Source of the DNA: CAYFUL01 sp964346375
GTDB taxonomy: Bacteria > Bacillota > Clostridia > Tissierellales > Peptoniphilaceae
Assembly: GCA_964346375.1 (NCBI GenBank)
Contig: CAYFUL010000022.1
Coordinates: forward strand, 1-23,538
Reading direction: 5' to 3'
Length of the DNA: 23,538 bases
The first letter of the stretch is position 1; the number at the start of each line of letters is the position of its first letter. This document shows positions 6,864 to 15,385 of this stretch, piece by piece. The notes under the pieces are model-generated. The model saw only the letters and a list, made by a program, of their open reading frames with translations, was not told where the DNA came from and ran no database searches. Made by a program: the position numbers and the translations under genes.

Positions 6864-6889
6864 TAAGCCCTCAAACGAGGGCTTTTTTT
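6864..6889 (+). terminator. Rho-independent terminator of the efp operon
   Basis: AAGCCCTC and GAGGGCTT form a perfect 8-bp stem around AAAC, followed by seven T's. It ends the efp-CD1247 transcript. Confidence 0.95.
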
Positions 6890-6936
6890 ATTGGATTTTT
6901 TACTGTAACTATGTAATTAGTCGCAAAAAGGCTATA

Positions 6937-6965
6937 TTGATATAGTATTTAGTATTTGATATAAT
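6937..6965 (+). promoter_or_regulatory. Sigma-A promoter for the Asp23-nusB unit
   Basis: TTGATA (6937-6942) and TATAAT (6960-6965) are spaced by 17 bases, with an extended -10 TGA directly before TATAAT. It is placed 19 bases upstream of the Asp23-family start, leaving a short leader with AGGAGGG. Confidence 0.85.
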
Positions 6966-6983
6966 TCTACCTAGGAGGGAACT

Positions 6984-7358
6984 ATGGTTGAGAGATATAT
7001 AGTTGATGACTTTTCATCAGGCAGCGTACAGATTTCTGATAATGTACTTGCCACAATTGCACAGGTAACTGCTTCTAAAGTTGAGGGCGTTGTTTCAATG
7101 CACCAAAATTTAAAAGACGCTGCAGTTGATATGTTAAATAATTACAAAGCTCCAACTAAGGGAGTTAAAATCAATAAGGAGTCTAAAGAGGCTATTATTG
7201 ATATGTACATTACTGTTGAGTATGGAAAAAATATTGTTGATATTGCTAAAAATGTTCAAGTAAAGGTTAAAGAGGCTATAGAAAATATGACAGATATTAC
7301 CCTAATGGAACTTAATGTTCATGTTTCAGGTATTTCTGTTGTTAGAAAGGAAGCTTAA
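6984..7358 (+). CDS. Asp23/Gls24 family envelope stress protein
   Basis: A 124-residue Asp23 (alkaline shock protein) family member. The N-terminal strand GSVQISDNVLATIAQVTASKVEGVVSM, the middle IDMYITVEYGKNIVDIAKNVQVKVKEAIENMTDI, and the C-terminal VHVSGISVV are the conserved blocks of the family. Firmicutes Asp23-type proteins are cytoplasmic or held at the membrane by partners and are linked to envelope homeostasis; single copies beside nusB are common in Firmicutes. No membrane segment is present. AGGAGGGA lies just before the ATG and a consensus promoter lies upstream. NusB starts two bases after the stop, indicating one transcript. The exact biochemical role is not established for this family. 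Confidence 0.93.
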   Translation: MVERYIVDDFSSGSVQISDNVLATIAQVTASKVEGVVSMHQNLKDAAVDMLNNYKAPTKGVKINKESKEAIIDMYITVEYGKNIVDIAKNVQVKVKEAIENMTDITLMELNVHVSGISVVRKEA

Positions 7359-7360
7359 TT

Positions 7361-7795
7361 TTGAACAGAAGAAAGACTAGAGAATCTGTAATGAAATTAC
7401 TTTTTCAAATGGAGCTAAATGACGATTTTTCACAGGAGAGTATTGATATTTTCCTAGAAAATTCTATCTTTTCCGATTTGGGCCTATCGGAGGAACAACT
7501 TGCTAAACGTCAGGAGATGGGTAATTATATTAGAGATTTTGCCACTGAATTTATTTTAAAAAAGGATAGTGTTGATGCCCTTATTGAGGAAAATCTTCAG
7601 GGGTGGTCTTTAAACAGAATAGCAAAGGTCGATTTGGCAATTCTTCGAGTTGCTGTATTTGAATTTTTATATACAAGTATCCCAAAGGAAGTTTCTATTA
7701 ATGAGGCTATTGAAATTGCAAAGGAATATAGCAGAGAGGATTCTAGTAAGTTTATTAATGGAATTTTGGGCAGTATTTATAGAGTTATTGGATAA
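7361..7795 (+). CDS. nusB: Transcription antitermination factor NusB
   Basis: A 144-residue all-helical NusB. It shows the N-terminal RRKTRESVMKLLFQMEL helix and the C-terminal signature W-S-L-N-R-I-A-K-V-D-L-A-I-L-R followed by IPKEVSINEAIEIAKEYS and SSKFINGILG. NusB binds boxA RNA with NusE (S10) and promotes antitermination of rRNA operons. The start is TTG at 7361, with AAGGA about nine bases upstream and the Asp23 stop two bases before. The TTG start gives the expected N-terminus, and no ATG is available nearer the family boundary. A strong terminator overlaps the stop codon. Likely co-transcribed with the Asp23 gene. Confidence 0.96.
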   Translation: MNRRKTRESVMKLLFQMELNDDFSQESIDIFLENSIFSDLGLSEEQLAKRQEMGNYIRDFATEFILKKDSVDALIEENLQGWSLNRIAKVDLAILRVAVFEFLYTSIPKEVSINEAIEIAKEYSREDSSKFINGILGSIYRVIG

Positions 7796-7836
7796 AATAT
7801 TTCATTGGCCCAAATGAAATATTTTTCTTTTTTTTA
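7795..7836 (+). terminator. Terminator between nusB and xseA
   Basis: AAATATTTCATT and AATGAAATATTT form a perfect 12-bp stem around a GGCCCA loop, followed by TTCTTTTTTTTT. The T tract ends only a few bases before the xseA ATG, so it occupies the place of a normal ribosome site; it could be a true terminator or an attenuator for the downstream operon. Confidence 0.88.
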
Positions 7837-7840
7837 ATAT

Positions 7841-9412
7841 ATGAAAGCCATAAAAATTAGCGAATTAAACAATTATATAAAGAAATACCTTGCTATGGAC
7901 TATCTTCTTACAGATATTTTAGTTGTAGGAGAGGTTTCAAATTTAAAGTACCACTCCTCTGGAAATACTTACTTTTCCTTAATTGATAAAAATGCCAAGA
8001 TAAACTGTATCTTTGTGGATTTAGAGGATACATCTCCAAATCTAGTTGAGGGAATGGAAATTGAAGTAAGGGGCGGAGTTAGTTTTCACGAACTCTCTGG
8101 TGGAATTTCCTTTATTGTAAAGGAGATTAACACCCTTGGACAGGGAGATGTATATAAAAACTTTCTAAGGGTAAAGGAAAAACTACAAGGGGAAGGACTT
8201 TTTGATTCTAAATATAAAAAGCCTCTAAAAAAAATACCTAGGTCTGTTGGAATTATTACATCTATTACGGGAGCGGCACTACAGGATATTTTATCTGTTT
8301 TACAGAGACGAAACCCAAGTTGCGATATTCTAATATACCCTGTACTTGTACAAGGGAGAGATTCTGTTGAAAGTCTTATTGCTGGAATAAAAACTATGGA
8401 TTTAAAGGTGGACACAATAATAATAGGTAGAGGTGGAGGAAGTTACGAGGACCTTTCCTCATTTAACGATGAAGAACTTGCTAGAGCAATTTTTTCCTGT
8501 ACTACACCTGTCATTTCAGCAGTGGGACATGAGGTGGACTTTACCATTTGTGATTTTGTAGCAGATAGAAGGGCGGCTACTCCCTCTGTTGCAGCAGAAA
8601 TTGTAAGTATTAATACATCTGAAATACTTTTTGCCATGGAGAACAGTTTAAATCGAGGTAAGGTGCTTTTAGAGAAGCAGTTTTCAGAATACAAAAGGGA
8701 ACTTTTCCATTTAAACAGCTTTTTACAGAGAAGTGGACCTATTGATAGGATTGAAAATTTAAGGAGAAAACTAGAGAGATGTAGTAGCAGTCTTAGAATT
8801 AACTTTTTAAGCAATTATAGAATGGAAAAATCCAACTTTAATTTTCTCTTTAAGAGTTTAATTAATAGACGACCAAGTAATTTAGTGAAAAACCATCGTG
8901 GAAATTTACAAAATCTACTTAGTCGACTAAACTATTCACTACACACAAAGCTAAAGTCAGAAAAAAATGGACTAGATCTCAATTTGGAAAAGTTAGATAG
9001 AGCCATTAACTATAGATTACATCAGGAGAATGTAAATTTACAAAACATTCATAGTTCTAAATTGGTTATGCCAATTAAAAGATATAAAAATTATAAAAAT
9101 CTGCTAGTTTCCATAGAGAGAAAACTAAATCCCCATCAACAGTTAGTAAAACTAAGGTGGAAGATGAGTTTACTAAATAGGGATAGAAAGTTTTTAAATT
9201 CATCTATGGAGAGTATATTATTAAAAAATCAAAGTCTACTTGATTTACAAAATAGAACTTTGCAGGAATTTGAAAAGGATAATCTTAGAATGATAGTTTA
9301 TTCTGAGGACGGAAAGATTATCGCAAGGACTTCTGATGTGGAAATTGGAAGTAGAATTAAAGTAAGTCTAGTAGATGGAAGTTTAATAGCAGAGGTCAGG
9401 GGGAAAGAATAA
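7841..9412 (+). CDS. xseA: Exodeoxyribonuclease VII large subunit
   Basis: XseA forms the catalytic subunit of exonuclease VII, which with XseB degrades single-stranded DNA from both ends to oligonucleotides in repair. The N-terminal OB-fold (about 1-100, LVVGEVSNLKYHSSGNTYFSL) is followed by the catalytic core with GRGGGSYEDLSSFNDEELARAI and SAVGHEVDFTICDFVADRRAATPS (about 195-250). A long helical coil and the conserved C-terminal segment (SEDGKIIARTSDVEIGSRI) follow. At 523 residues it exceeds the roughly 400-450 usual for the family, the extra length being in the coiled region. The ATG at 7841 gives the correct N-terminus, but no ribosome site is visible because the preceding bases are the terminator T tract. 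The stop overlaps the xseB ATG (TAATG). Confidence 0.97.
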   Translation: MKAIKISELNNYIKKYLAMDYLLTDILVVGEVSNLKYHSSGNTYFSLIDKNAKINCIFVDLEDTSPNLVEGMEIEVRGGVSFHELSGGISFIVKEINTLGQGDVYKNFLRVKEKLQGEGLFDSKYKKPLKKIPRSVGIITSITGAALQDILSVLQRRNPSCDILIYPVLVQGRDSVESLIAGIKTMDLKVDTIIIGRGGGSYEDLSSFNDEELARAIFSCTTPVISAVGHEVDFTICDFVADRRAATPSVAAEIVSINTSEILFAMENSLNRGKVLLEKQFSEYKRELFHLNSFLQRSGPIDRIENLRRKLERCSSSLRINFLSNYRMEKSNFNFLFKSLINRRPSNLVKNHRGNLQNLLSRLNYSLHTKLKSEKNGLDLNLEKLDRAINYRLHQENVNLQNIHSSKLVMPIKRYKNYKNLLVSIERKLNPHQQLVKLRWKMSLLNRDRKFLNSSMESILLKNQSLLDLQNRTLQEFEKDNLRMIVYSEDGKIIARTSDVEIGSRIKVSLVDGSLIAEVRGKE

Positions 9413-9627
9413 TGGGATCCTATGAAGAAAAATACAAGCGTTTAGAGAATATTGTTAGGGAGTTAGAGTCTGATTCACTAAGCCTTGATGAAAGCATTAC
9501 TAAGTATGAGGAGGGAGTACGCCTTTACAGGGAATGCGAGGAAATGTTAAAAAAATATGAGGGAAAAATCAAGGTACTAATGGAAAAAGACGGAAATGTA
9601 AAAGAGGTTGATTACAATGGACTATAG
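9412..9627 (+). CDS. xseB: Exodeoxyribonuclease VII small subunit
   Basis: A 71-residue XseB with the family pattern YEEKYKRLENIVRELESDSLSLDESITKYEEGVRLYRECEEMLKKYEGKI, a two-helix hairpin that wraps the XseA coil and stabilises exonuclease VII. The size is normal for the family. The ATG overlaps the xseA stop by one base, and the 3' end overlaps the start of ispA, a layout conserved in many Firmicutes. Confidence 0.96.
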   Translation: MGSYEEKYKRLENIVRELESDSLSLDESITKYEEGVRLYRECEEMLKKYEGKIKVLMEKDGNVKEVDYNGL

Positions 9628-10468
9628 TAAATATACTGAAATTATTGATAATAGCCTTTACAACTGCTTTGGAGTATCAGATAACTACCAAAAAAAGATC
9701 TATGGGTCTATGAAGTACTCCCTTTCCTCTGGGGGAAAGAGAGTTCGCCCCGTACTAACTATTCTATCCTACCAACTATTTAGAGATGATATTGAAGTTG
9801 TACTTCCCTTTGCAAATGCAATAGAATTTATCCACACCTATTCACTAATACACGATGACCTTCCAGCAATGGATGATGACGATATAAGAAGGGGCAAGCC
9901 TACAAACCACAAGGTTTATTCTGAAGCCATTGCAATTTTAGCAGGAGATGGACTGTTAAATTTAGCAGCAGAGGTAATTTCAAAGGAATTGGAAAGCTAT
10001 AATGCCTTTGATATGCTAAAAAGAGGCCTTAAGGCAATGAGGTATACATTTAATGCCTCGGGCACTCAAGGAATGATTGGTGGGCAGGTTATTGATATAG
10101 AATATACCGTTGAAAATTCTAATAGGGATATTATGGAGACTATGTACAATCTAAAGACCTCTGCCTTAATTCGTGCAGCAATAGTAAGTGGCGCAATTAT
10201 GGGTGGAGCTGATGAAAAGGAAATTACTATTTTAGAGGAGTTTTCCAATAAATTAGGCCTTGCGTACCAAATTAAGGACGACTATTTAGACCTAGAAACT
10301 GACGGGGAAGATGAAAAAAATACCATCATCTCATTCCTAGAGGTAGAGGATATAAATTCCTATGTTGAATTTCTTACTAATAAGGCACTTGAAATTTTAA
10401 GATCCCTAGAAAGGGATACAAGTGACCTTGAAGAACTTGCCCTATCCCTTGTAAATAGGAGTAGGTAA
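9617..10468 (+). CDS. ispA: Polyprenyl synthetase, geranyl/farnesyl diphosphate synthase
   Basis: A 283-residue trans-isoprenyl diphosphate synthase. The first Asp-rich motif is DDLPAMD (80-86), within a TYSLIHDDLPAMDDDDIRRG stretch, and the second is DDYLD (221-225). The basic GGKRVRP (39-45) binds diphosphate. Motif spacing and size match bacterial FPP synthases, which condense DMAPP and IPP to C10 and C15 diphosphates for quinone and undecaprenyl synthesis. The ATG at 9617 is preferred over TTG at 9608 because AGAGG (9602-9606) is then at a workable distance. It overlaps xseB. The usual Firmicutes neighbour dxs is missing; tlyA follows directly by a TAATG overlap. Confidence 0.95.
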   Translation: MDYSKYTEIIDNSLYNCFGVSDNYQKKIYGSMKYSLSSGGKRVRPVLTILSYQLFRDDIEVVLPFANAIEFIHTYSLIHDDLPAMDDDDIRRGKPTNHKVYSEAIAILAGDGLLNLAAEVISKELESYNAFDMLKRGLKAMRYTFNASGTQGMIGGQVIDIEYTVENSNRDIMETMYNLKTSALIRAAIVSGAIMGGADEKEITILEEFSNKLGLAYQIKDDYLDLETDGEDEKNTIISFLEVEDINSYVEFLTNKALEILRSLERDTSDLEELALSLVNRSR

Positions 10469-11256
10469 TGGGAAAGATTAGAGCGGATATTGCACTAACT
10501 AGAACTGGACTTGTAGATTCTAGAGAAAAGGCAAAAAGACTAATTATGGGTGGAGTAGTTTTAAATGGAACGAAGCGAATTGATAAACCGGGAGAATTAG
10601 TTGACGAGTTGGACCATCTTTCCATAAAAGGGGAAGTGGAAAAATACGTAAGCCGAGGGGGCTACAAGTTAGAGAGAATTATTAATGACTATAATTTAAA
10701 CTTAAATGGACTAATTTGTGGAGATATAGGAGCTTCCACAGGTGGTTTTACCGACTGTATGCTTCAAAATGGTGCGAAAATGGTTTATGCCATTGATGTA
10801 GGGTATAATCAACTTAGTTACAAGCTTAGAAATGATAAGAGAGTTATCTCCATGGAGAGAACCAACTTTAGGACCTTTGATACTTCCACTATTGAGAAGT
10901 GTGATTTTATTTCAATAGACGTTAGTTTTATCTCCCTACACTTAATTTTACCAAACGCTGTAAAATTACTTAGAGATGGTGGAAAAATTGCAGCCTTAAT
11001 AAAGCCACAATTTGAAGCTGGAAAGGAAAAAGTTGGGAAGAAGGGAATTGTTAAAAGTAGAGAGGTCCACATTGAGGTACTTGAAGATATTGTAAATCTC
11101 TCTAAGGAACTTGGACTTAATATTAGTGGATTAACTTCTTCTCCAATTAGGGGAACGACTGGTAATATTGAATTTTTAATTCTCCTTGAAAAATCTGGAG
11201 AGGATATAGAGTTTAACGTTGAAGAAATTGTAGTTGATGCCCATAGAGGTGATTAA
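10468..11256 (+). CDS. tlyA: TlyA-type rRNA 2'-O-methyltransferase (hemolysin family)
   Basis: 262 residues. An S4 RNA-binding domain occupies about residues 2-63 (RADIALTRTGLVDSREKAKRLIMGG), followed by the linking VSRGGYKLE motif (61-69) and an FtsJ-like methyltransferase domain. SAM motif I is DIGASTGGFTDCMLQ (86-100). In characterised TlyA proteins the targets are cytidines in 16S and/or 23S rRNA; which site is used here is not readable. The gene overlaps ispA by one base and is followed immediately by recN. In Bacillus and many Clostridia argR (and in some nadK) sits between tlyA and recN; neither is here. Confidence 0.95.
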   Translation: MGKIRADIALTRTGLVDSREKAKRLIMGGVVLNGTKRIDKPGELVDELDHLSIKGEVEKYVSRGGYKLERIINDYNLNLNGLICGDIGASTGGFTDCMLQNGAKMVYAIDVGYNQLSYKLRNDKRVISMERTNFRTFDTSTIEKCDFISIDVSFISLHLILPNAVKLLRDGGKIAALIKPQFEAGKEKVGKKGIVKSREVHIEVLEDIVNLSKELGLNISGLTSSPIRGTTGNIEFLILLEKSGEDIEFNVEEIVVDAHRGD

Positions 11257-12930
11257 ATGCTCCATGAGTTAAATATTAAAAATTTTGCCATAATTGAAGA
11301 TATGAGAGTTTCCTTTACTAAGGGTCTTAATGTGCTTACTGGTGAAACTGGATCTGGTAAGAGTATTATTATTGACGCCTTGGGACTTCTATTGGGAAAA
11401 AGAGCCAGTAAAAGTATAATAAAAAATGGAGAGGACCTTGCATATATTGAGGGAGTTTTTACCACAAAAAATATGGAGACTTTATCTATGCTAGAGGAAT
11501 CTGGAGTAGAGGTTGAGGAAAATCAGATTATAATTACTCGTGAAATATACCTAGAAAGGCCGGGAGTATCTCGTATAAATGGTAAGACTGTAACTACTGG
11601 AATGTTATCTAAAATTTCCCAAGGGTTAATAGACATTTTTGCACAAGAGGAGAGGCAGTACCTATTTGACAGAAAAAATCAGAGAATACTATTGGATTCA
11701 CTTCTTGGAAGGGAGCATCTACAAAATTTAAAAAAACTAGAAGAGGTTTATAGAGAACTACTTGTTGCAAAAGAGGAGTATGAAAATCTAAAAAACTCCG
11801 AATCTGGAATGAAACGAGAAGTGGATATGCTAAAGTTTCAAATTGAGGAAATTGACGCCGCTGCGCTAAAGGATGAGGACGAAAATTTAGAGGATGAATT
11901 AAGACGAGCCATTAATGTTTCGGGAATACTTGAAAATTTAAATGAGGCACAAAATATTTTAAGCAGCTCCTACGAGGGAATTTCAGTTGAAGATGGAATA
12001 GACAGAATAATTACCAACGTATACTCCATTTTAAAGTACGATAATGCCCTAGAAACTCTTTTAAATGATTTAGAGGACATTAGGTATAAGTTAAGGGATA
12101 TCTCCTCTGAATTAAGCTCCTATGGTTCCAGTTTGGAAGTTGATGAAGAACATCTATACTATTTAAATCAAAGGGTAGATACTATAAACACTTTAAAGAA
12201 AAAATATGGTTCAACTCAAGAGAAGATTAGGGAGTTTTATAATCAAGCCTCTAGTAGATTGGAACTACTTGAAGATTTTGAAAATGCTCTAATCAATATG
12301 GAAAATAGGATTAAAACCCTAGAAGATAGTGCAATGGAAATTGCAAGGACTATTTCAAATAATAGGATTAAATATGCAAGGGAACTTGAAGTAAAGATGG
12401 AAGCAGAACTTCAGGAGTTAAATATGACCCACGCAGGTTTTAAAATAGAAATTAGTGAAAAAAATCTCTCTCAAGATGGAATAGACTCCATTGAATTTTT
12501 AATCTCCACAAATTTAGGAGAAGGATTTAAACCTATGGCAAGTACTGCCTCTGGTGGAGAGATGAGTAGAATTATGCTTGGATTTAAGAGTATAATTGCA
12601 AAAAATGACAGTATTGAAACCATGATTTTTGATGAAATTGATGCAGGAATCTCTGGGAAAACTGCAGATATTGTTGGAAAGAAGATACAAAAATTATCAG
12701 AGGAAAACCAAATTATTGCCATTTCCCACTTACCTCAAATAGTATCTAAATCCTACTCCCACTACCTTATTGAAAAGGAAGTAGTAGATGGTGGGACTAC
12801 ATCTTCTGTACGAAGACTTAATGATGATGAGAGGGTATTGGAATTGGCAAGATTAATTGGCGGGCTGGAAATATCAGAACATACCATTGCTGCTGCTCGC
12901 GAACTACTAGGAGGAAATAATGTACACTGA
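11257..12930 (+). CDS. recN: DNA repair protein RecN
   Basis: A 557-residue SMC-like ATPase. Walker A is GETGSGKS (29-36), there is a long helical middle with heptads (about 155-385), the ABC signature is SGGEMSR (about 432), and Walker B is MIFDEIDAGISGKT (about 455-468). RecN is recruited early to double-strand breaks and helps the search for homology. At the place of the usual IHGQHEHQ motif it reads IFAQEERQ (127-134), keeping both glutamines but not the histidines. The start codon follows the tlyA stop with no gap. The last bases overlap the nudF gene, so expression is probably coupled. ATP-binding residues are intact. Confidence 0.97.
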   Translation: MLHELNIKNFAIIEDMRVSFTKGLNVLTGETGSGKSIIIDALGLLLGKRASKSIIKNGEDLAYIEGVFTTKNMETLSMLEESGVEVEENQIIITREIYLERPGVSRINGKTVTTGMLSKISQGLIDIFAQEERQYLFDRKNQRILLDSLLGREHLQNLKKLEEVYRELLVAKEEYENLKNSESGMKREVDMLKFQIEEIDAAALKDEDENLEDELRRAINVSGILENLNEAQNILSSSYEGISVEDGIDRIITNVYSILKYDNALETLLNDLEDIRYKLRDISSELSSYGSSLEVDEEHLYYLNQRVDTINTLKKKYGSTQEKIREFYNQASSRLELLEDFENALINMENRIKTLEDSAMEIARTISNNRIKYARELEVKMEAELQELNMTHAGFKIEISEKNLSQDGIDSIEFLISTNLGEGFKPMASTASGGEMSRIMLGFKSIIAKNDSIETMIFDEIDAGISGKTADIVGKKIQKLSEENQIIAISHLPQIVSKSYSHYLIEKEVVDGGTTSSVRRLNDDERVLELARLIGGLEISEHTIAAARELLGGNNVH

Positions 12931-13462
12931 AAGAACGATTAAATCTGAAAAGATTTATGAAGGTAAGGTAGTAACTTTACAAGTGGATACTGTTGAACTT
13001 CCAGGGGCAAAGTATGCAAAGCGTGAGATAGTCGGTCATGCTGAGTCTGTTGGAATTATTGGTATTAACAATGAGGGAGAACTTCTCCTTATTAAACAGT
13101 TTAGAAAACCTGTGGAAAAGACTTTAGTTGAAATTCCAGCTGGGAAAATAGAACTAAAGGAAGAACCAAAACTTGCAGCTGCAAGGGAATTTGAGGAAGA
13201 AACTGGATATAAACCTGGGAAACTAACCTATATTACGGAATTTTTTTCAACACCAGGTTTTTCCGATGAGAAGATATTTATTTTTCTTGCTGAGGATCTT
13301 GTAGAAACGAAGCAGGATCTTGATGCAGATGAATTAATTGAGGTTACTAAAGTAGACTTTGAGAAGGCATTAAAATTAGTTGAAGTTGGAGAGATTACCG
13401 ACGCGAAAACCATTATTGCCATTCTTGTATTAAATCAAATGAGGATGAAATGTACGAAATAA
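12920..13462 (+). CDS. nudF: Nudix hydrolase, ADP-ribose pyrophosphatase type
   Basis: A 180-residue protein with a perfect Nudix box at residues 75-97 (Gly75, Glu81, Arg89-Glu90, Glu93-Glu94, Gly96 in the GX5EX7REUXEEXGU pattern). The surrounding sequence (LIKQFRKPVEKTLVEIPAGK before the box, FFSTPGFSDEKI after it) matches Bacillus NudF-type ADP-ribose pyrophosphatases, which cleave ADP-ribose to AMP and ribose-5-phosphate. The dedicated substrate is inferred by family resemblance. The start overlaps the end of recN, and AGGAGG precedes it. The stop overlaps the start of pdp, so ribose-phosphate release and nucleoside salvage genes lie together. Confidence 0.92.
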   Translation: MYTERTIKSEKIYEGKVVTLQVDTVELPGAKYAKREIVGHAESVGIIGINNEGELLLIKQFRKPVEKTLVEIPAGKIELKEEPKLAAAREFEEETGYKPGKLTYITEFFSTPGFSDEKIFIFLAEDLVETKQDLDADELIEVTKVDFEKALKLVEVGEITDAKTIIAILVLNQMRMKCTK

Positions 13463-14748
13463 TTGAGAAGAAAAAACATGGAATAGAACTTTCCAAGGAA
13501 GAAATTTACGAATTTGTTGAAGGATATACTAAGGGTATTATTCCCGATTATCAGGCATCTGCCCTACTAATGGCTATATATTTTAAGGGACTTAGCCTTG
13601 ATGAAACCTACTATTTAACTGAAGCAATGTTATATTCTGGAGAAACTATTGAACTTTCTGGAATTAAGGGTGTAATCGTGGATAAACATTCAACAGGAGG
13701 AGTAGGTGATACTACCACATTAATTCTAGGACCTCTTGTAGCAAGTTGTTGTGGAAATTTTGCAAAGATGAGTGGGAGAGGCCTTGGCCATACTGGTGGA
13801 ACACTAGATAAATTAGAGTCCATCCCCGGATTTAATATTAATCTTTCCATAGATGAATTTATTCAATATACCAACAATATTAGGATTGCAATTTCTGGAC
13901 AGACTGAAGAGGTTACTCCTGCTGATAAATTACTCTATGCTCTTAGAGATGCTACTGCTACAGTAGATAATGTATCTCTAATTTGCGCAAGTATAATGAG
14001 TAAAAAAATTGCAGTAGGTTCCGATGCTCTAATACTTGATGTAAAAGTAGGTAGCGGAGCATTTATGAAGGATTTAGAATCTGCAACTGAACTTTCTGAA
14101 CTTATGGTAAATCTTGGTCATAAATTTAATCGCCCAACTAAGGCAGTTATTACCAATATGGAGCAGCCTTTAGGAAATGCCATAGGAAATTCCCTTGAAG
14201 TTATTGAAGCTATTGAAACCCTAAAGGGAAATGGACCTAAGGATTTAGAGGAGCTTTGTTTAAATTTGGGAGCAAAGCTACTTGTACTTGCTAAAGTTGC
14301 AAAAACTGAAGAAGATGGAAGAAAGAGACTTGTAGAATCCATTGAAAATGGTAGAGGTATTGCCAAATTTAAGGAGTTAGTTGAAAATCAAGGTGGAGAT
14401 TCTTCATATATTGATGATACTTCTAAATTTAAGCTTTCAGACCATGTTGTAGAGGTAAGGGCAAAAAAAACTGGCTATATTACTAAATTAGATGCTTTAA
14501 GTTTTGGAGAAGCTGCTAGAGATTTAGGAGCTGGTAGAGAAACTAAGGAGTCCAGTATTGATTTAGGTGCTGGAATTTTACTAAATAAAAAACTATCCCA
14601 TAGTGTAAGTGAAGGGGAAGTTCTATACACCATCTACACAAATAGGGAGGAAGCAATTTCTAAAGTTGTAGAAAATTTAGAGTCTGTAATTGAAATTTCT
14701 GATAAAAATATTGAGGAACCGGAATTAATTTTTAAGGAGATTGAGTAA
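13450..14748 (+). CDS. pdp: Pyrimidine-nucleoside phosphorylase
   Basis: A 432-residue glycosyltransferase family 3 enzyme. The phosphate-binding loop KHSTGGVGD lies at 79-87, and the family signature SGRGLGHTGGTLDKLE at 108-123. It cleaves uridine, deoxyuridine or thymidine with phosphate to a free base and (deoxy)ribose-1-phosphate. The length matches Pdp of Firmicutes, and the C-terminal AARDLGAGRETKESSIDLGAG motif of the alpha/beta domain is present. The ATG at 13450 overlaps nudF by 13 bases, with GAGGATG just before it. The stop overlaps the next start (TAATG). It is cytoplasmic and serves pyrimidine salvage. Confidence 0.96.
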   Translation: MYEIIEKKKHGIELSKEEIYEFVEGYTKGIIPDYQASALLMAIYFKGLSLDETYYLTEAMLYSGETIELSGIKGVIVDKHSTGGVGDTTTLILGPLVASCCGNFAKMSGRGLGHTGGTLDKLESIPGFNINLSIDEFIQYTNNIRIAISGQTEEVTPADKLLYALRDATATVDNVSLICASIMSKKIAVGSDALILDVKVGSGAFMKDLESATELSELMVNLGHKFNRPTKAVITNMEQPLGNAIGNSLEVIEAIETLKGNGPKDLEELCLNLGAKLLVLAKVAKTEEDGRKRLVESIENGRGIAKFKELVENQGGDSSYIDDTSKFKLSDHVVEVRAKKTGYITKLDALSFGEAARDLGAGRETKESSIDLGAGILLNKKLSHSVSEGEVLYTIYTNREEAISKVVENLESVIEISDKNIEEPELIFKEIE

Positions 14749-15385
14749 TGCCTCAAATTAGAGAGTATGTACTAATTGCCANNNNNNNNNNGCCATTGCA
14801 CTTTTAACAGCAGTTATTCCTCATGAAGTTGCCCATGGATATGCGGCTTACCTTATGGGGGACGACACTGCAAAAAGAGATGGCAGACTTAGTTTTAATC
14901 CAATAAATCATATTGATCCAATTGGACTTATTTCCATGATTGTTCTAAGATTTGGTTGGGCTAAGGCAGTTCCCATAAATCCATATAAGTTTAAAAATAG
15001 AAAGAAGGGGACGTTAATAGTTTCTCTTGCTGGAGTATTTGTAAATTTTATATTGGCTATTATTTTTGCCCTACTTACTATTTTCTTTTTATATATGGAA
15101 TATAACACTCTTGGGGAAGTTACCATGTTATGCCTTTGGTACAATGCTATGCTTGGAGTTTTTAATCTACTTCCTCTACCACCATTAGACGGCTCAAAGG
15201 TACTTGCTACTCTTCTTCCCAGTGAATTGGAATATAAATTTTATAGATACGAAAGGTACCTATACATTATTTTAGTGGTACTACTTTTAAGTGGAATGGT
15301 AAGTCGTTTTATTGGACCTATTGTCCAAGGATTAATTAATAATTTACTTAGAATTGGAGCAATAATTTTAAATGCAGTCCTATAA
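14748..15385 (+). CDS. M50 family site-2-type metalloprotease, with gap
   Basis: A membrane zinc metalloprotease of the short M50 type found upstream of scpA in Firmicutes. HEVAH, with the zinc-binding histidines and catalytic Glu, sits in a hydrophobic helix. The following GDDTAKRDGRLSFNPINHIDPIG is typical, and the third zinc ligand lies in NLLPLPPLDG. Four to five membrane helices are visible. Substrates are unknown for this subgroup. The first 11 residues (MPQIREYVLIA) precede the ten-N gap at 14782; the frames agree only if the true gap is not ten bases. The ATG overlaps the pdp stop, and the 3' end overlaps scpA by 14 bases. Confidence 0.9.
14782..14791. other. Assembly gap (10 N) in the M50 protease gene
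   Basis: Ten N between residues LIA and AIALLTAVI. To join both flanks in one frame, the true length must leave remainder 2 when divided by 3. Both flanks look native. Confidence 0.95.

Noticed and set aside
8443..8814. Long open frames on the - strand, such as inside xseA and recN
   Set aside because: They lie opposite well-supported genes, have no ribosome site, and their translations show no family motif; they are shadows of AT-rich coding sequence.
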